This document shows positions 5,095 through 5,151 of a DNA stretch of 5,151 nucleotides, in pieces. The position numbers were made by a program, and so were the translations under genes. Numbering within the stretch: the first letter of the stretch is position 1; every line of letters starts with the position of its first letter. The notes under the pieces are model-generated. The model searched no databases and was not told where the DNA came from. It was given only the letters and a program-made list of their open reading frames with translations. The stretch comes from JAVMKJ01 sp031732875 (GTDB taxonomy: Bacteria > Pseudomonadota > Gammaproteobacteria > Competibacterales > Competibacteraceae). Location of the stretch: positions 1 to 5,151 of the forward strand of contig JAVMKL010000132.1 of NCBI GenBank assembly GCA_031732875.1, given 5' to 3'.

Positions 5095-5151
5095 GCGAAC
5101 GGTTACGTTTTCTATCGATACAAGCCTTCCGGATTGAAGGTTTGCGTTTGC
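5095..5151. other. Right-edge intergenic sequence with a small stem-loop
   Basis: No gene is visible. CCTTC (5125-5129) pairs with GAAGG (5136-5140) around a 6-nt loop, extendable by AAG/TTT with one wobble to 8 bp, and is followed by TTTGCGTTTGC. It could be a weak 3' end for a gene beyond the window, but the T-tract is interrupted. Confidence 0.25.

Overview
This is a GC-rich, gene-dense chromosomal window whose protein types and intergenic repeat suggest a proteobacterium, probably gamma- or beta-. Taxonomy is inferred from general resemblance only; no rRNA or other phylogenetic marker is present. No tRNA, CRISPR array, transposase or phage gene was found.

Layout. On the minus strand, 1-1219 is the first 406 codons of a membrane-anchored beta-propeller-like protein that runs off the left edge. 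Just upstream of it (1250-1459) is a short basic coiled ORF that looks like the decayed 5' part of a longer conserved gene of unknown function. Positions 1533-2444 (minus) encode a LysR-type regulator. A 134-bp AT-rich divergent intergenic region (2445-2578) separates it from a plus-strand pair: a pirin/quercetinase-like cupin (2579-3445), then a class III extradiol (LigB/DODA, YgiD-like) dioxygenase (best start 3476, ending 4258). A strong intrinsic terminator (4273-4311) follows the pair and lies inside the 3' end of a convergent minus-strand gene (4265-4882) for an unrecognised 205-residue alpha-helical protein. Upstream of that gene is a roughly 118-bp palindromic, REP/MITE-like repeat (4977-5094).

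How the genes fit together. The central part reads as one regulatory unit. The LysR regulator is divergently transcribed from a two-gene operon of non-haem metal oxygenase-type proteins, and the shared intergenic region holds a textbook LysR-type dyad (TTATC-N9-GATAA, which contains T-N11-A). The likely role is response to, and modification or ring cleavage of, a catecholic, flavonoid-like or quinone compound. The substrate cannot be read from the sequence. I see no strong candidate for an undescribed multi-gene system. The least explained items are the unrecognised 205-residue protein, the anchored propeller and the decayed ORF beside it.
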